Assembly: GCA_016617855.1 (NCBI GenBank)
Contig: JAECUM010093724.1
Span: forward strand, 1 to 64,000
Reading direction: 5' to 3'
Source of the DNA: Megalonaias nervosa
Taxonomy: Eukaryota; Mollusca; Bivalvia; Unionida; Unionidae
Length of the DNA stretch: 64,000 bases
Shown here: positions 10,061 to 22,729 of the stretch, piece by piece
How positions within the stretch are numbered: the first letter of the stretch is position 1
How the letters are laid out: every line of letters begins with the position of its first letter
Program-made: the position numbers and the translations under genes
The notes under the pieces: model-generated
The model's database searches: none
The model's input: only the letters and a program-made list of their open reading frames with translations
Told to the model about the DNA's origin: nothing

Positions 10061-13000
10061 CTACGTACGAGAGGCCTGAGAGGGATTGTGCTATTCAAAA
10101 TGTTCTTGGCTTAATCGCCGTCAGCCTTGTGAAGCAAGTGTAGTTCAGGTTTTAATCAGGAAAAGGCTTTGCGCATCCTCGGAACAACTCAGAATGTTAT
10201 AATAAACTTCGTTTCCTTTCTAAAGATGTGCCATCACCGCCCAGATTGTCTTTTGGCTGTATACCAATATCCTCAGAAAAATAATTGCAAAATTTGGTTG
10301 AATTGGTAATAAAAATGTGCTGTAATGCAATAGATTAACTTAAGGAGTGAAAAGCTTACATGCACTGAATTAGTAGTAGTGGCCATGCGTAATTGCTGGT
10401 TATTTTGTACGATATAAACGAAACCAAATGACTTTATATAAACATATGGACAAACTGAAGTAAAAATTATTTGCGCTTGTTTTATGCATGATTTATCAGT
10501 ATCACTTTAGAGCAATGGTTGGATGGTGTAGGCATAAAGAGCAAGGGTTCAATTCTTGAAAGCGGCAGAAAATGACAGGAAAAATATATTCATGTATTTG
10601 GTGTATAAATAGCTTCATCACTCCTCTGTCGTGTATAGACCATTAAAAGAAAATTGTATGAACGGAACATGAAAAAATATGTAGACATTTTACTTATTCA
10701 TTTTCTTGTTATGGACGTTCTCCAAATTGATTTCTATACTAGTAGCATGCAACTTGTTAAACCTAGACGTTTAGACATTGGACTGAATCCTAGATGGTGT
10801 GTTATACATTTTATCCCATAGTATTCATTGCAGACATTTGTGAGTTGCTATCTCCCAACAGCATACACTTTTCATTGTTGCCGTCATTAACACACGTTTC
10901 ATTTTTGTGGTCATTACCAGACGTCCATAATTACAGTAAAATAGATCTCTTCAATTCATAGTGCTGTTTTTATCAGATTTAATCTACAATTAATGAAGTA
11001 CTGAACAAAGGATTGATTTCATAGTTAATATATTTACTATTAGCAGCATTGAAAAAGTATATTGAAATTGCAACATGTAATAGAGTGTACACAATATTTC
11101 ATCTTTTAATGCCATGAATGTAATATCCTATTTCAACAGAGATGTGCTAAAGAGAAGAAAATATATAGGTATTGGAAGGAGTATAAACCAGGATGGTATA
11201 AACCTACTCCCGTAAGGATCTGAAAAAGCACTGCTAAAGGCATAGGTTTCCTTTTCCTGTTCAACCACTGGCGCTAAATAGCCTTACTGTGCTGGTGCGC
11301 TGTAAAACCACAATCAATCAAGCAAGCAATCATTGACACAGCAGCCCCCGTTTAGTCCTCCCAATTCATTTCAGGCTTATCATGATTCCTTGCAGTCGCC
11401 AAGGCACACAGAAAAGATTAAACGATAAATGGGGAAGATAGTGCTTCGCTCGGGGAGGTGATTGTGTGTCATTAATTTTTCTTATTTTCAGGTCGTGCAT
11501 TCAGTGTCACGCGAACTGGTTCAGTATATGTTTTCTTTATCATTTCCAGCAGTATGTAAGCTTTTGTCACTTTATTCTCGGGCTGTTTGGCGGATAAAAT
11601 CAGTTCTTGCTGCATAAAGTGCAGTCATACTCGAAGCTTTGAACTACTTTGAAACCACCCTTAACCCGCGAAAGAAAGCAAAAGAAATTCAATCTTTAAG
11701 GATTCACATGGAAATCCTTACATAATATTGAATCTGACAACTCCATCGTATTTCAGGTATATCAGAAACGTGATGGTCTCGTACAATCTGGAAGAAGTGT
11801 TCGTTTCTGTCGACTACGCAGTTGCACTGGGATAAAGGGTAATGAAAGGGTTGATGCGGCAGGCCAAAGTTGTCAGCCGTCACCCGTTCGCATATAAATG
11901 CATGTGGCTTCCAACGGTTCTTTCATTCCATTCGCGCGTATTGCTTTATATTTCTGTTTCCTCTGCGTTTCTCTATAACGCCCTTGTCCTGTTTCGCACA
12001 TTAGTAAATATGTATATTTTACATGACCACAATAATAATCAAATTTCATTTGGAATTATGCATTAAAGCTATTTGTTGAAACAAGCTTTGATATTTGGTG
12101 AGGCATGCTAAAATTGCACAATATAAATACGTCTTGGAAAGTTGGTTGAAGACTGACAACCGTGCAATAGGACAAAAGAAGCCATTTTTTTTGCACCATA
12201 GAATCAGCTAATCAGTATAGTGGAGCGCATTATTACATTTTTTGACATAAAGAAAAGGAAATGGGCAAATCTTGAAAATTTCTCGGACCCATCCTACAAA
12301 CCATATAGAAACGAACACGCGCATTATCAAATGCCCAACTTGATGGGTTAAACGTTTGCGAGAAGATTGTATAATGTGCTGGATAGCCATTTTCCTTGCA
12401 CCACAACGATAAACTGCAAAAGCATATAAAGGTAAATGCAGACCACACTAAGCTGACTATACATTTGTTATATGTAGTACTATGAACATATGGTTTCATT
12501 AGATTCGTCTCGCTAACGATTTTTGTCAAATATCCGTTAAATGCTGCACATCGAGTTTATACCATGAGAGTGACAGAACTAAAAAATCGGGTTGAGTAGA
12601 CTTTTCTCGAATTGGAATGAAAAGCTCCCGTTTCCTATTTTGAAAGAACTCTAAACTGCATTGAATATGGATTTTGTAGTGCAAAGTTGTGACAGCCATG
12701 ACATGGTGTAGTATTCAAAACCTTGTGAAAAAGCGAAAACTCCAGAGAGGTAGCTTGCCACTAGCAAATAATGTGAACACTGCTCGCTCATAAAAATATT
12801 TTAATCTAGAGGGGCATTAAATTTACGAAGTATTGTATCTTTTCAAGGATAATTAATTAGTCCACAAAATGAAATTTATATCTATAATTTAAACATTTGT
12901 ACAGTTCGCAAGTTATATAAAAAATATCAATACTATGCCAGCTTAATCCCAGCAATGTTATACATATGGAAAATTACTTCGAACAGAATGGAAAATGGCT

Positions 13001-14351
13001 GATGTCTGTTATAACTTTCAGAAATGAGCGAAGTACACTTTTGGAATATCGAACAATGGCATCAGACGTTGTACATCGAGATCGTTATCTGGCAAGCTCA
13101 AACCGACTCCTGGCCAGAATATTTTTTTCTAATGCTTCTACTTTGAAATCTTTTATCATATGCTTTAGGACTACCAGTTAATTTATGTCTTATTTGCTTG
13201 TATAATGTTCGTAATCTGTGAACGACCATATGTGGTGTACTGTAGGATGATGTTTAAGAAGTAGAATATGGGTGTAAGGCTTTTATTGTCTGAGAAATGC
13301 ATCACTTGTGACTGAACGCACCCGTAAGATCTTACGATCCTGAATCTTTTCTAAATTTCTCTCGAAATTTTGATTAAGTTGAGGCAATTGATTCATTTTT
13401 CAAGGTTTTTTTTTTTCATTTGTTCTCGTGATGACACTGAAGTTTTCGACACAGTTTGCTCCCAACAGGGAAATTACCAAGTTTTCCTAGTGGAGCTCAA
13501 TGGCGCGAATCTCTGTGCTGATCCCAAACACCCAGCCGTTGGCATACTAGCATAGGATACATCGTTCTCTATCGACTGCATTATCATCAACGCTCCCAAT
13601 AATGAGATTAATGTGGTGCACATATGCAGGTTTTTGTCCATTTCTAGAATGAGATCTACCATTTGTCGGAGAAAATATTAAGTTAATATTTAGTTTCATA
13701 CACGAGAGAACTATAAGTATATCTGCAATACCAACTTTGGATTTTGGAACTGGTAAAACCATGGCTTCATGAAGTACTTCAGCAGGAGGTCCGCTTGACT
13801 TAGTTTCACATTCGTTTCTTAATGGTAACATGCGGTGCTGGAATATCACACATATGGGGTTGACAAAACTTAAACCAAATGTGTTAGTTTCTTAAAATTA
13901 ATAATTACATTTTCATCCGAGTCTTCTGATGACTGACTATATTCTTCTTGAAGTTCAGTTTTCTTTTGTTGTAGGCCTCATGGTGTAAGGTAGCACACTT
14001 GCCGAAGTGATATTGCTAGCCTGGACATCACAGATTTCCTTGGGCGTCAATCGCACGATTTGCTGTGGAGCCTTCACATGAATAGATTTATATCTGAATT
14101 TGGTGAGTTGTGAGAAATTGATGTCCTTTTTGAAAATTTATCTCCTGTGATTTGTTTTGAATGATTTTCTGTTTGCCTTAGACTCGATTATAGGCTTGTT
14201 ACAATTGCTAGCAAAACAAACCAATAAGCAGTAGCAGCTTCAGCACACTATAGACCCGTCTTAATATTATCTCATGAATATTAATGCATGACTCAAAACG
14301 AAGCTAACTGAGCATAGCTGCCTTAGCTGCTACAGCGTCTATAGTGATATA
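10061..14351. other. Gene-poor stretch
   Basis: I see no recognisable protein here. Short ORFs occur on both strands, for example around 13547-13849 on the minus strand, but none has a familiar motif or a consistent splice context. The only element I recognise is a LINE terminal fragment near 11270. The composition is AT-rich throughout. Confidence 0.5.
11268..11331 (+). repeat. Isolated LINE 3'-terminal fragment
   Basis: The fragment reads GGCGCTAAATAGCC, then TGTGCTGGTGCGCTGTAAAA, then CAATCAATCAAGCAAGCAAT. It is the last ~60 nt of the same LINE type with a CAAG-variant tail. It is an extreme 5' truncation or a sister-family end, and closer to the young copies than the relics at 1.3 and 1.9 kb. 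Confidence 0.75.
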
Positions 14352-14511
14352 ATGGCTACTTCCTACAGTGACAAGGATTTAGATTTAGTGCCGCCACTTA
14401 CCATTTCATTTGTTGAAGCTTATGTCAAGTTAAATAAGAAGACATCTGGTGAAAAATCAATGGACAAGGGATTCAAGTATTTCAGTGAAGGATACATCCA
14501 AGATCTAAGAG
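14352..14511 (+). CDS. Candidate first coding exon, YqaJ/SWIM-type protein N-terminus
   Basis: The ORF begins MATSYSDKDLDLVPPL and contains KGFKYFSEGYIQDL immediately before a consensus splice donor (AGAG|GTAAGT at 14511/14512). The exon would be 160 nt, ending after the first base of a codon. The motif pairing a Gly-Tyr/Phe residue with a 'F-EGYI' segment resembles the start of metazoan proteins that combine a SWIM zinc finger with a YqaJ-type nuclease domain; this is a weak family inference. After the donor the reading frame loses protein character. LINE C begins 182 nt downstream, so the LINE array would lie in the first intron if the gene continues. No later exon was found. Confidence 0.4.
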
Positions 14512-15174
14512 GTAAGTGTTGTTTTCCTTATCATCCACACTATGTTGGAAATAATTGTTTCACTGACACATTTGCTTTACACTCATTCTCTTTCCCTCTG
14601 TTAAAGCTATTTAGCACTCCTCCCCTAAACAAAATGTGATGCGATGAGAGATTTCCTACATCAGTTTATATCCTGACCAATCTGTCCAAGATTTTGGCCC
14701 GCCGTGCCTCGCTACGTGTCGTAAGAGGCGACTTAGTAGAGGCAACCCGTTTGCCGTGGGTTGCGACCCGTGTCGGGGGAGGAAAGGATCCTGGTAGTTG
14801 AGCAGAGGCTTTCCAATGCAACACACTACTTTGGCCTCTACTTCTCCTAGACGGGTGGTCGGGATGGGCCCGGTCTTGACAAATCGGCTGGTCACGCCGA
14901 GCCCTAGGAGGTCTTTATTTACTCGCTTACTTCCTTTATCTTTCTTCTTGTAACTCTCTTGATACCACCGTTGCCCATACATTCTATCCCTTTAACTTTC
15001 CCTTTCCTATGTCTTAGAAGACTTCCTAGAAGGCGGTGGCTTAACGGGTCAATCGGGAGGTAATTTTACCGACTGAGTATAACACCTGTGTATCCCTGGT
15101 ACTTGAAAAGTGTCCCCTTGTTGGGCTCCATGGTGGGTGGGGAGCACGGGTGTTGAAGTCGTTCAAAAACAAAA

Positions 15175-16333
15175 ATGGAAAATTCAAAAAAAATCAAAAC
15201 AAAAGGTCGAAACCAATATCTGACTCGGAGGAAGAACCATGCGGTGTGGGGTCATTCCCACGCTTCATGGTTATACAATCAAATGATGCCACAAAACCGA
15301 TTAGTGCTCTCTCTCCCTTTATAATTGAAAAAACAATAACGGGAATGATCGGTACACCAAAAAGCGTCAAAAAGCTGAAAACGGGATGCCTGCTTGTGGA
15401 ATGTGAACGACGTAGTCAAGTGCAAAACATCAAGAAAATAAAAACATTCTTCGATATTCCAGTCTCATCGTTTGCTCACACAACACTCAATACATCCAAA
15501 GGCGTCATTCGTTGTCGAGACTTGGCTGAAGTCAGCGACACAGATATCATTGAAGGGATGAAAAATGAAGGTGTCTGCAGTTCGTAGAATACGTATCAAA
15601 CGTAACAACAACCTGCAGGACACCAACACCATTATACTCACCTTCAATAATCCAATAGTATCCATAGTGGTCAACGTTGGCTTTTTACAAGTGAAGGTTG
15701 ATGTATATATTCCAAAACCCACTTTGATGCTATAAATGTCAAAGATATGGCCATCATGAAGACCGCTGCTCCAAAAGACAAATATGTGGCCGATGCGGAG
15801 ACCATTCTCACCAGGAATCTGAGTGTAGAGCCACTCCGCATTGTGTCAACTGTGGAAAGGAGCACCACGCCAATTCCAAGGATTGTGATACCTGGAAACA
15901 GGAGAAGGAAATACAGAGGGTTAAATACATATCCAACATTCCCTATCCAGAGGCCAGAAAGCTTGTACAGGCAAAAACATCTTTTCCTGGCCCATCCTTC
16001 TCCACTGTAGTGAAGAACAATCCCAAGGCAACGAAGGACGCTCAAACGCAGACAGATGCACCCGAGTCAACATCAAGCACTAACACCCCCCATTACCATG
16101 CACAAAGAACCACGGCATCTACCCAAACAACATTCAATAATACCCAACAACAGAAATCACCAAAGAACAAAAACAGATCACAAGGAAATAGGCAGCAAAA
16201 AGGGTCAGAAGACCCCATCAAACTCTATAACAGGTTTGGGGACATTGAGAGCATGGATGCAGAAGATACTGCTCCATGTTCTCAAAGTAGCTCCAGACCT
16301 AACAAAAAAATCATCCCCGTACTTCCTCCGTAG
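15175..16333 (+). pseudogene. LINE C ORF1, frameshifted
   Basis: The likely ancestral start is the ATG at 15175, aligned with Met47 of A ORF1; a lost A in the following A-run puts it out of frame with the rest. The main frame is read from about 15185 to 15587, where two bases are lost at GGTGTCTGCAG and the frame shifts. Further indels lie near 15720. The knuckle region and C-terminal tail continue in other frames to the stop at 16333. The first half differs from A at many residues (ISALSPFIIEKTITGMIGTP), while the C-terminal part is almost unchanged. Confidence 0.88.
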
Positions 16334-16401
16334 AAATAACCATATAGATTCTCTCCGCGAAAAGTCTAACCTAGCTCCAAAATCTCCAATCTAAACTTAT
16401 A

Positions 16402-19400
16402 ATGAAGAACACGATCATACAATGGAATTGTCGAGGACTTAAAGCCAATTACAATTACACCTACTTACAGAACGTTGACAGGGTCTCGGGAGGGGTTTCT
16501 ATTGCTGTGAACAATAGAGCCCCACATAGCGTCATCCCTTTAAACACAAATTTGCAAGCCATTGCTGTGAGTGTCACTCTACATCGAGTGATTACATTTT
16601 GTTCTATTTATATACCACCAAACACCAGCTTATTACCAAACGAACTAGACACGATTGTTCAACAACTTCCTGCACCATTTGTTTTACTCGGTGATTTTAA
16701 TGCCCATAATGTTTTATGGGGATCAAATTACATAAGCGACAGGGGCAAAAGGGTCGAAGATTTTATTACTAGACACGACTTGTGTCTATTTAATACCAAA
16801 TCTCCGACGTACTTGCACCCAGTAACTGGTACATACACATGTATCGACTTGACAATTTGTTCTCCTTCACTACTTTTGGATTATAATTGGAAGGTCGCTG
16901 ATGACCTTCACAGCAGTGATCACTTTCCAATCTCTCTTAAGAACACCAACGTTACAATTGATGACACGATTCCACAGTGGAATTTAAAGAAAGCTGACTG
17001 GACCAAGTTTGAAACACTTTGTACAACTAGAATTAACAGGAATACCGTCCTAAACGATATTGATCCTATTCGCCAATTTACATCCGTCTTAATTGAGATT
17101 GCAGAAGAATCTATTCCTAAGTCCTTCCCGAATTGTAAAAGAACCCAAAAGCCATGGTTCACTAAAGAATGTAAAGAAGCCATTAGACAACGCCGAGAAG
17201 CACTGAAAAAATTTAATAATCGTCCAACGCCCGAAAACTTAACTCAGTACCGTATTGTTCGGGCCAAAGCTCGCCGCAACATTAAAGAAAGTAAACGAGC
17301 ATCATGGAAAAAAATATGTTTCAACTTTAAACTCTCGTTCCTCAATAAAGAAAGTTTGGGACACGATCCGCAAAATAAATGGAAAGGGAAAACACAATTC
17401 ATTCCGACATCTGAAGCTAAATAATAACAATTTCAATACCAAACAAGAAATAGCTAATGTACTTGCTGATTGTTTCTCCAAAAATTCCTCATCGTCTAAT
17501 TATTCAGAAGCTTTCCGAAGATTGAAAGATCATAAAGAAAAAACACGGTTGAAATTCACATCCAATAACTCAGAGAGCTATAACCAACCGTTTTCATTGT
17601 CGGAGCTTATGGAATCTTTGAATAAGGCCCATGATACATCTGTTGGGCCTGACGATATACATTACCAGTTTTTGAAACACCTTCCAGAACCATCCCTTAA
17701 CAGTTCTTCTGGAAATCTTCAATGATTTATGGATTACTGGTAATGTATCAAAAATTTGGAAAGAAGCAACAGTAATACCAATTCCCAAACCAGGCAAAGA
17801 TAGCGCAGATCCTAGCAACTATAGACCTATATCATTAACTAGCTGCGTTTGCAAAACAATGGAACGAATGATCAATTCTCAGCTTGTATGGTATTTGGAA
17901 AGCAACAATTTAATATCTCCTTTCCAAAGTGGCTTTCGTTATGGTCGTAGTACCAATGATCATCTGGTTAGACTGGAAACATTTATTCGCGACGCTTTTA
18001 TCAAGAAAGAACACTTAGTAGCGGTTTTCTTTGATTTGGAAAAGGTATATCACACAACGTGGAGGTACGGAATACTAAATGACCTACACGATCTGGGTCT
18101 AAAAGGCCGACTGCCCTCGTTCATATCAAACTTCCTCTCAGACAGGGAATTCAAGGTACGAGTGGGCTCTACCCTCTCTGATATGCACGATCAAGAGATG
18201 GGTGTGCCCCAGGGCAGTATTTTATCCGTGACGCTTTTCAACATAAAAATTAATAGCATCACCAAGTGTCTGACTCCCGGTGTGGATTACTCCCTATATG
18301 TTGACGACTTTTTAATATGTTACCGATCCAAGCACATGCATACAATTGAAAGACAATTACAGCAAAATATGAACAAGATTCAAAATTGGGCCAATACTAA
18401 CGGTTTCAAATTCTCGAAATCAAAAACTGTATGTATGCATTTCTGTCAGCTACGAAGACATCATGATGGACCTAAACTCACACTGGACGGAACACCTATT
18501 CCAGTTGTTGAGGAAGCAAAATTCTTAGGTATTATCTTCGACAGAAAACTGACCTTTATTCCACACCTGAAGAATTTGAAAGCTAAATGCTTGAAGTCTC
18601 TAGACTTACTTAAAGTAATAGCGCACACCGACTGGGGTGTTGATAGGAAAGTCATACTCAGTTTATACAGAACATTTATTCGCTCGAAACTAGACTATGG
18701 TTGCGTTGTCTATGGTTCAGCTAGGAAGTCCTATTTGAAGATGCTAGACCCAATTCATCATCAGGGAATAAGACTTGCCTTGGGTGCATTTAAGACATCC
18801 CCGTGTGAAAGCCTACTCGTTGAAGCGAACGAACCACCTTTACCACAACGTAGAGAAATGCTTTCTGCACAGTATGCTCTCAAATTAAGCTCAAACCCTC
18901 TGAACCCTGCTTTTTCGGCTGTTTTTGAACCCAAATATAAAAACCTTATATGACAATAAACCAAACGTCATACCTACCTTTGGCATTAGAATATTACCAT
19001 GCCTTGACAGTACCAAAATTGATCTTTCAAAAATTCTGAAAACGACCGTCTCCGAAACACCTCCCTGGCTACTTCAACAACCAAAGGTACTTTTCACATT
19101 ACACGATGGAAAAAATCGGAGACAAACCCTTCCATCTTCCACAACTCTTACCATGAACTAATCGCCCAATTTGAAAATTATACAAGAATATATACTGATG
19201 GATCAAAAGATCAGGAAAAGGCTGCTTCAGCCTTCGTTAGTGGAAAACACACAACAAAAGTTCGCTTGCCAAATGGTACATCAATTTTTTCAGCCGAAAT
19301 CAGAGCAATAGACCTTGCATTGCACTATGTTGAAAGCAAGCGTATTTTTAAATAGCATCATCTTCTCCGATTCACTATCAGTACTTCAGTCACTACATAA

Positions 19401-19980
19401 TAGAAAACTGGAGAATCCATTATTAGCTAATGTTCTCCTGAAACATACTGGGCTGAGTACCTCCCACAATATAGTATACTGTTGGTTACCCAGCCATATT
19501 GGAATTAAAGGTAATGACAAAGCAGACCGCGCTGCTAAAATGGCTCTATCACTAGAACCATCTCATTTTAATACACCGTATACGGATTTTATACGTAGTA
19601 TCAAAGAATGTTTACGTCGGAAATGGCAGGCATCATGGAATGATGCCGTGAATAACAAACTTCATGCCATCAAGACAACCCTAGGAGAATGGACTCCTTC
19701 CTACAGAGCCGTCCGTAGGGAGGAGGTAGTCGTTGCAAGAATTCGAATTGGCCATACTTATTTAACCCACTCGTATATACTAAAAGGAGAAGACCCACCA
19801 CAGTGCATCTCTTGCAATGAACCATTCACTGTTAAGCACTTTATGTTGGAGTGTTTCGACCTCCAACCTACGCGTGATCATTATTACAATGTGCATGACA
19901 TTAGGGAACTCTTTGATACAGTTAGCATTTCTGATATTATAGACTTCCTGAAGGAAGTAAATATTTATCATAAGTTATAG
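16402..19980 (+). pseudogene. LINE C ORF2 with a 35-codon in-frame deletion and several frameshifts
   Basis: The start matches A, but 105 nt are missing after ANYN (near 16456). This removes the segment with the endonuclease glutamate (CLQET) without shifting the frame. Frame-changing indels follow: an extra A near 17310, an extra C near 17695, an extra A near 18943, a lost A near 19115 and an extra T near 19350. YVDD is present; motif A reads EKVYHTT in place of EKAYDTT. The RNase H part and C-terminal finger remain readable to 19980. Confidence 0.92.
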
Positions 19981-20281
19981 CTTTTATGCTATCACCTTAA
20001 ACAGTTTTATGTGCTATATATATATACCGTCGTTAGATTTTAATTACCTTTCATCTGTTTTAGTTGTCATACATCATTTGCACTCCCCGTTGATCTGGAA
20101 ACTTTATTTATCACCGTTACTATTTTATCGTTTTACCTTCAACTGTTTGGTTTCGTATCGCTGGTCGATACGTAATCTTTTACCACTTTTAAATAATGAA
20201 AGATATAACCTTTTGTATGGCGCTAAATAGCCTCATAGTGCTGGAGCGCCCTAAAAAATTCAATCAACCAATCAACCAACC

Positions 20282-20435
20282 ATTTTGTCGTTTTACCTTC
20301 AACTGCTTGGTTTCGTATCGCTGGTCGATACGTAATCTTTTACCACTTTTAAATAATGAAAGATATAACCTTTTGTATGGCGCTAAATAGCCTCATAGTG
20401 CTGGTGCGCCGTAAAAATTGCAATCAACCAACCAA
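20282..20435 (+). mobile_element. Fragment D': last ~150 nt of the LINE 3' UTR with tail
   Basis: This is a severely 5'-truncated copy. It starts at ATTTTGTCGTTTTACC in the 3' UTR and ends in the CCAA tail. It directly follows the tail of C and is directly followed by D, with an ACC microhomology at its left border. It is not a simple duplication of C's end, because it differs at several bases (ATTTTGTCG, CAACTGCTTGG, GGTGCGCCG). Confidence 0.88.
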
Positions 20436-21628
20436 CAGAACGTTGACAGGGCCTCGGGAGGGGTTTCTATTGCTGTGAACAATAGAGCCCCACATAGCGT
20501 CATTCCTTTAAACACAAATTTGCAAGCCATTGCTGTGAGTGTCACTCTACATCGAGTGATTACTTTTTGTTCTATTTACATACCACCAAACACCAACCTA
20601 TTACCAAACGAATTAGACACGCTTGTTCAACAACTTCCTGCACCATTTGTTTTACTCGGTGATTTTAATGCCCATAATATTCTATGGGGATCAAATTACA
20701 TAAGCGACAGGGGCAAAAAGGTTGAAGATTTTATTACTAGACACGACTTGTGTCTATTTAATACCAAATCTCCGACGTACTTGCACCCAGGAACTGGTAC
20801 ATACACTTGTATCGACTAGACAATTTGTTCTCCTTCACTACTTTTGGATTATAATTGGAAGGTCGCTGACGACCTTCACAGCAGTGATCACTTTCCAATC
20901 TCTCTTAAGAACACCAACGTTGCAATTGATGACACGATTCCACAGTGGAATTTAAAGAATGTTGACTGGGGCAAGTTTGAAACACTTTGTACAGCTAGAA
21001 TTAACAGGAATACCGTCCTAAACGATATTGACCCTATTCGACAATTTACATCCGTCTTAATTGAGATTGCAGAAGAATCCATTCCTAAGTCCTCGCCGAA
21101 TTGTAAAAGAACTCAAAAACCGTGGTTCACTAAAGAATGTAAAGAAGCCATTAGAAAACGCCGAGAAGCACTGAAAAAATTTAATAATCGCCCAACGCCC
21201 GAAAACTTAACTCAGTACCGTATTGTTCGGGCCAAAGCTCGCCGCATAATTAAAGACAGTAAACGAGCATCATGGAAAAAATATGTTTCAACTTTAAACT
21301 CTCGTTCCTCAATAAAGAAAGTTTGGGATACGATCCGCAAAATAAATGGAAAGGGAAAACAAAATTCATTCCGACATGTGAAGATAAATAACAACAATTT
21401 CAATACCAAGCATGAAATAGCTAATGTACTTGCTGATTGTTTCTCCACAAATTCCTCATCGTCTAATTATTCAGAAGCTTTCCGAAGACTAAAAGCTCAA
21501 AAAGAAAAAACACGGTTGAAATTCACATCGAATAACTCAGAAAGTTATAACCAACCGTTTTCATTGTCGGAGCTTATGGAATCCTTGAATAAGGCCCATG
21601 ATACATCCGCTGGGCCTGACGATATACT
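20436..21628 (+). mobile_element. LINE D: internal segment of ORF2, truncated at both ends
   Basis: The copy begins in the endonuclease coding region (AGAACGTTGACAGG), directly at the D' tail with an AC overlap. It stops abruptly at GACGATATAC in the early RT region, where the complete 5' end of E begins. No remainder of D is found downstream. Confidence 0.9.
20436..21628 (+). pseudogene. LINE D ORF2 fragment with a nonsense codon
   Basis: The frame encodes NVDRASGGVSIAVNNR, GDFNAHN and SSDHFP of the endonuclease and then the linker up to the RT entry (SAGPDDI). A TTG to TAG change at about 20816 interrupts it after TYTCID. The remaining frame runs openly into the 5' UTR of E, giving a short artificial fusion ORF ending at 21758. 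Confidence 0.88.
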
Positions 21629-22729
21629 CCCCCTGCGGGTCCGGGGTTGTAGAATTGGCCCGCCGTGCCTCGCTACGTGTCGTAAGAGGCGACTAAGTAG
21701 AGGCAACCTGTTTGCCGTGGGTTGCGACCCGTGTCGGAGGAGGAAAGGATCCTGGTAGTTGAGCAGAGGCTTTCCGATGCAATACACTACTTTGGCCTCT
21801 ACTTCTTCTAGACGGGTGGTCGGGATGGGCCCGGTCTCGACAAATCGGCTGGTCACGCCGAGCCCTAGGAGGTCTTTATTTACTCGCTCACTTTCTTTAT
21901 CTTTCTCGTTGTATCTCTCTTGATACCACCGTTGCCCCTACATTCTATCCCTTTAACTTTCCCTTTTCCAAGTCTTAGAAGACTTCCTAGAAGGCGGTGG
22001 CTCAACGGGTCAATTGGGAGGTAATTTTACCGACTGAGTATGTCTTATGGGATGAATCAGAAGGTGAATTTACCTACTGAGTATAACATCTGTGTATCCC
22101 TGACACTTGAAAAGTGTCCCCTTGTTGGGCTCCTTGGTGGGCGGGGAGCACGGGTGCTGAATTTTAAATACACCAACATGGATATTTCCAAAAAAAATCA
22201 ACTCAAGCGTACCAAAACTGGATCTGACTCAGATGACGAACCATGTGGTGTGGATTCATTTCCACGCTTCATGGTTATACAGTCTAAAGATGCCACAAAA
22301 CCGCTTAATGTACTCTCTCCGTTTGTGATCGAGAAAACAATTATGGGACTGGTTGGAACACCAAAAGGTGTTAAAAAGTTAAAATCGGGCTGCCTACTTG
22401 TCGAGTGTGAGCGACGAGGTCAAACAGAAAATCTCAAGAAAATGACAACATTTTTCGATATTCCAGTGACCTCGTTCGCCCACACAACACTCAATTCGTC
22501 CAAAGGCGTGATTCGCTGTCGTGACTTGGCTGGAGTCAGCGACACGGATATCGTTGAAGGGATGAAAAACGAAGGTGTCACTGCAGTCCGTAGAATACGT
22601 ATTAAACGTAACAACAACCTGCAGGACACCAACACCATTATACTCACCTTCAACAGGCCAACAGTACCCAGAGTGGTAAAAGTTGGCTTTCTGCAAGTGA
22701 AGGTTGATGTGTACATACCAAATCCACTT
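21629..22729 (+). mobile_element. LINE E: complete 5' end, cut off inside ORF1
   Basis: The copy begins with CCCCCTGCGGGTCCGGGG, the full 5' terminus shared with F and G, and contains the whole ~410-nt 5' UTR. It ends at CCAAATCCACTT inside ORF1, just before the first zinc knuckle, where the complete 5' end of F starts. The remainder of E is not found after F. Confidence 0.9.
22040..22729 (+). pseudogene. LINE E ORF1, truncated before the zinc knuckles
   Basis: About 230 codons match A ORF1 with few changes and no stop. The frame then continues a few codons into the 5' UTR of F (PPAGPGL) and terminates at 22753. The RRM-like region is complete but all three CCHC knuckles are missing, so the protein would lack its nucleic-acid-binding fingers. 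Confidence 0.88.

Larger units (their letters stand above)
14694..20281 (+). mobile_element. LINE C: near full-length copy with a divergent 5' part, disabled
   Basis: Similarity starts at TTGGCCCGCCGTGCC, about 27 nt inside the complete 5' end seen in E, F and G. It extends through ORF1, ORF2 and 3' UTR to a tail of CAATCAACCAATCAACCAACC. From the start to about 15740 it is clearly diverged from A; from about 15750 on it is nearly identical. Many indels disable both ORFs. I found no target-site duplication, partly because another LINE fragment directly follows the tail. Confidence 0.92.

Noticed and set aside
13547..13849. 100-codon minus-strand ORF
   Set aside because: No family motif and no splice context. 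A competing frame on the same strand is equally open, which is typical of chance ORFs.
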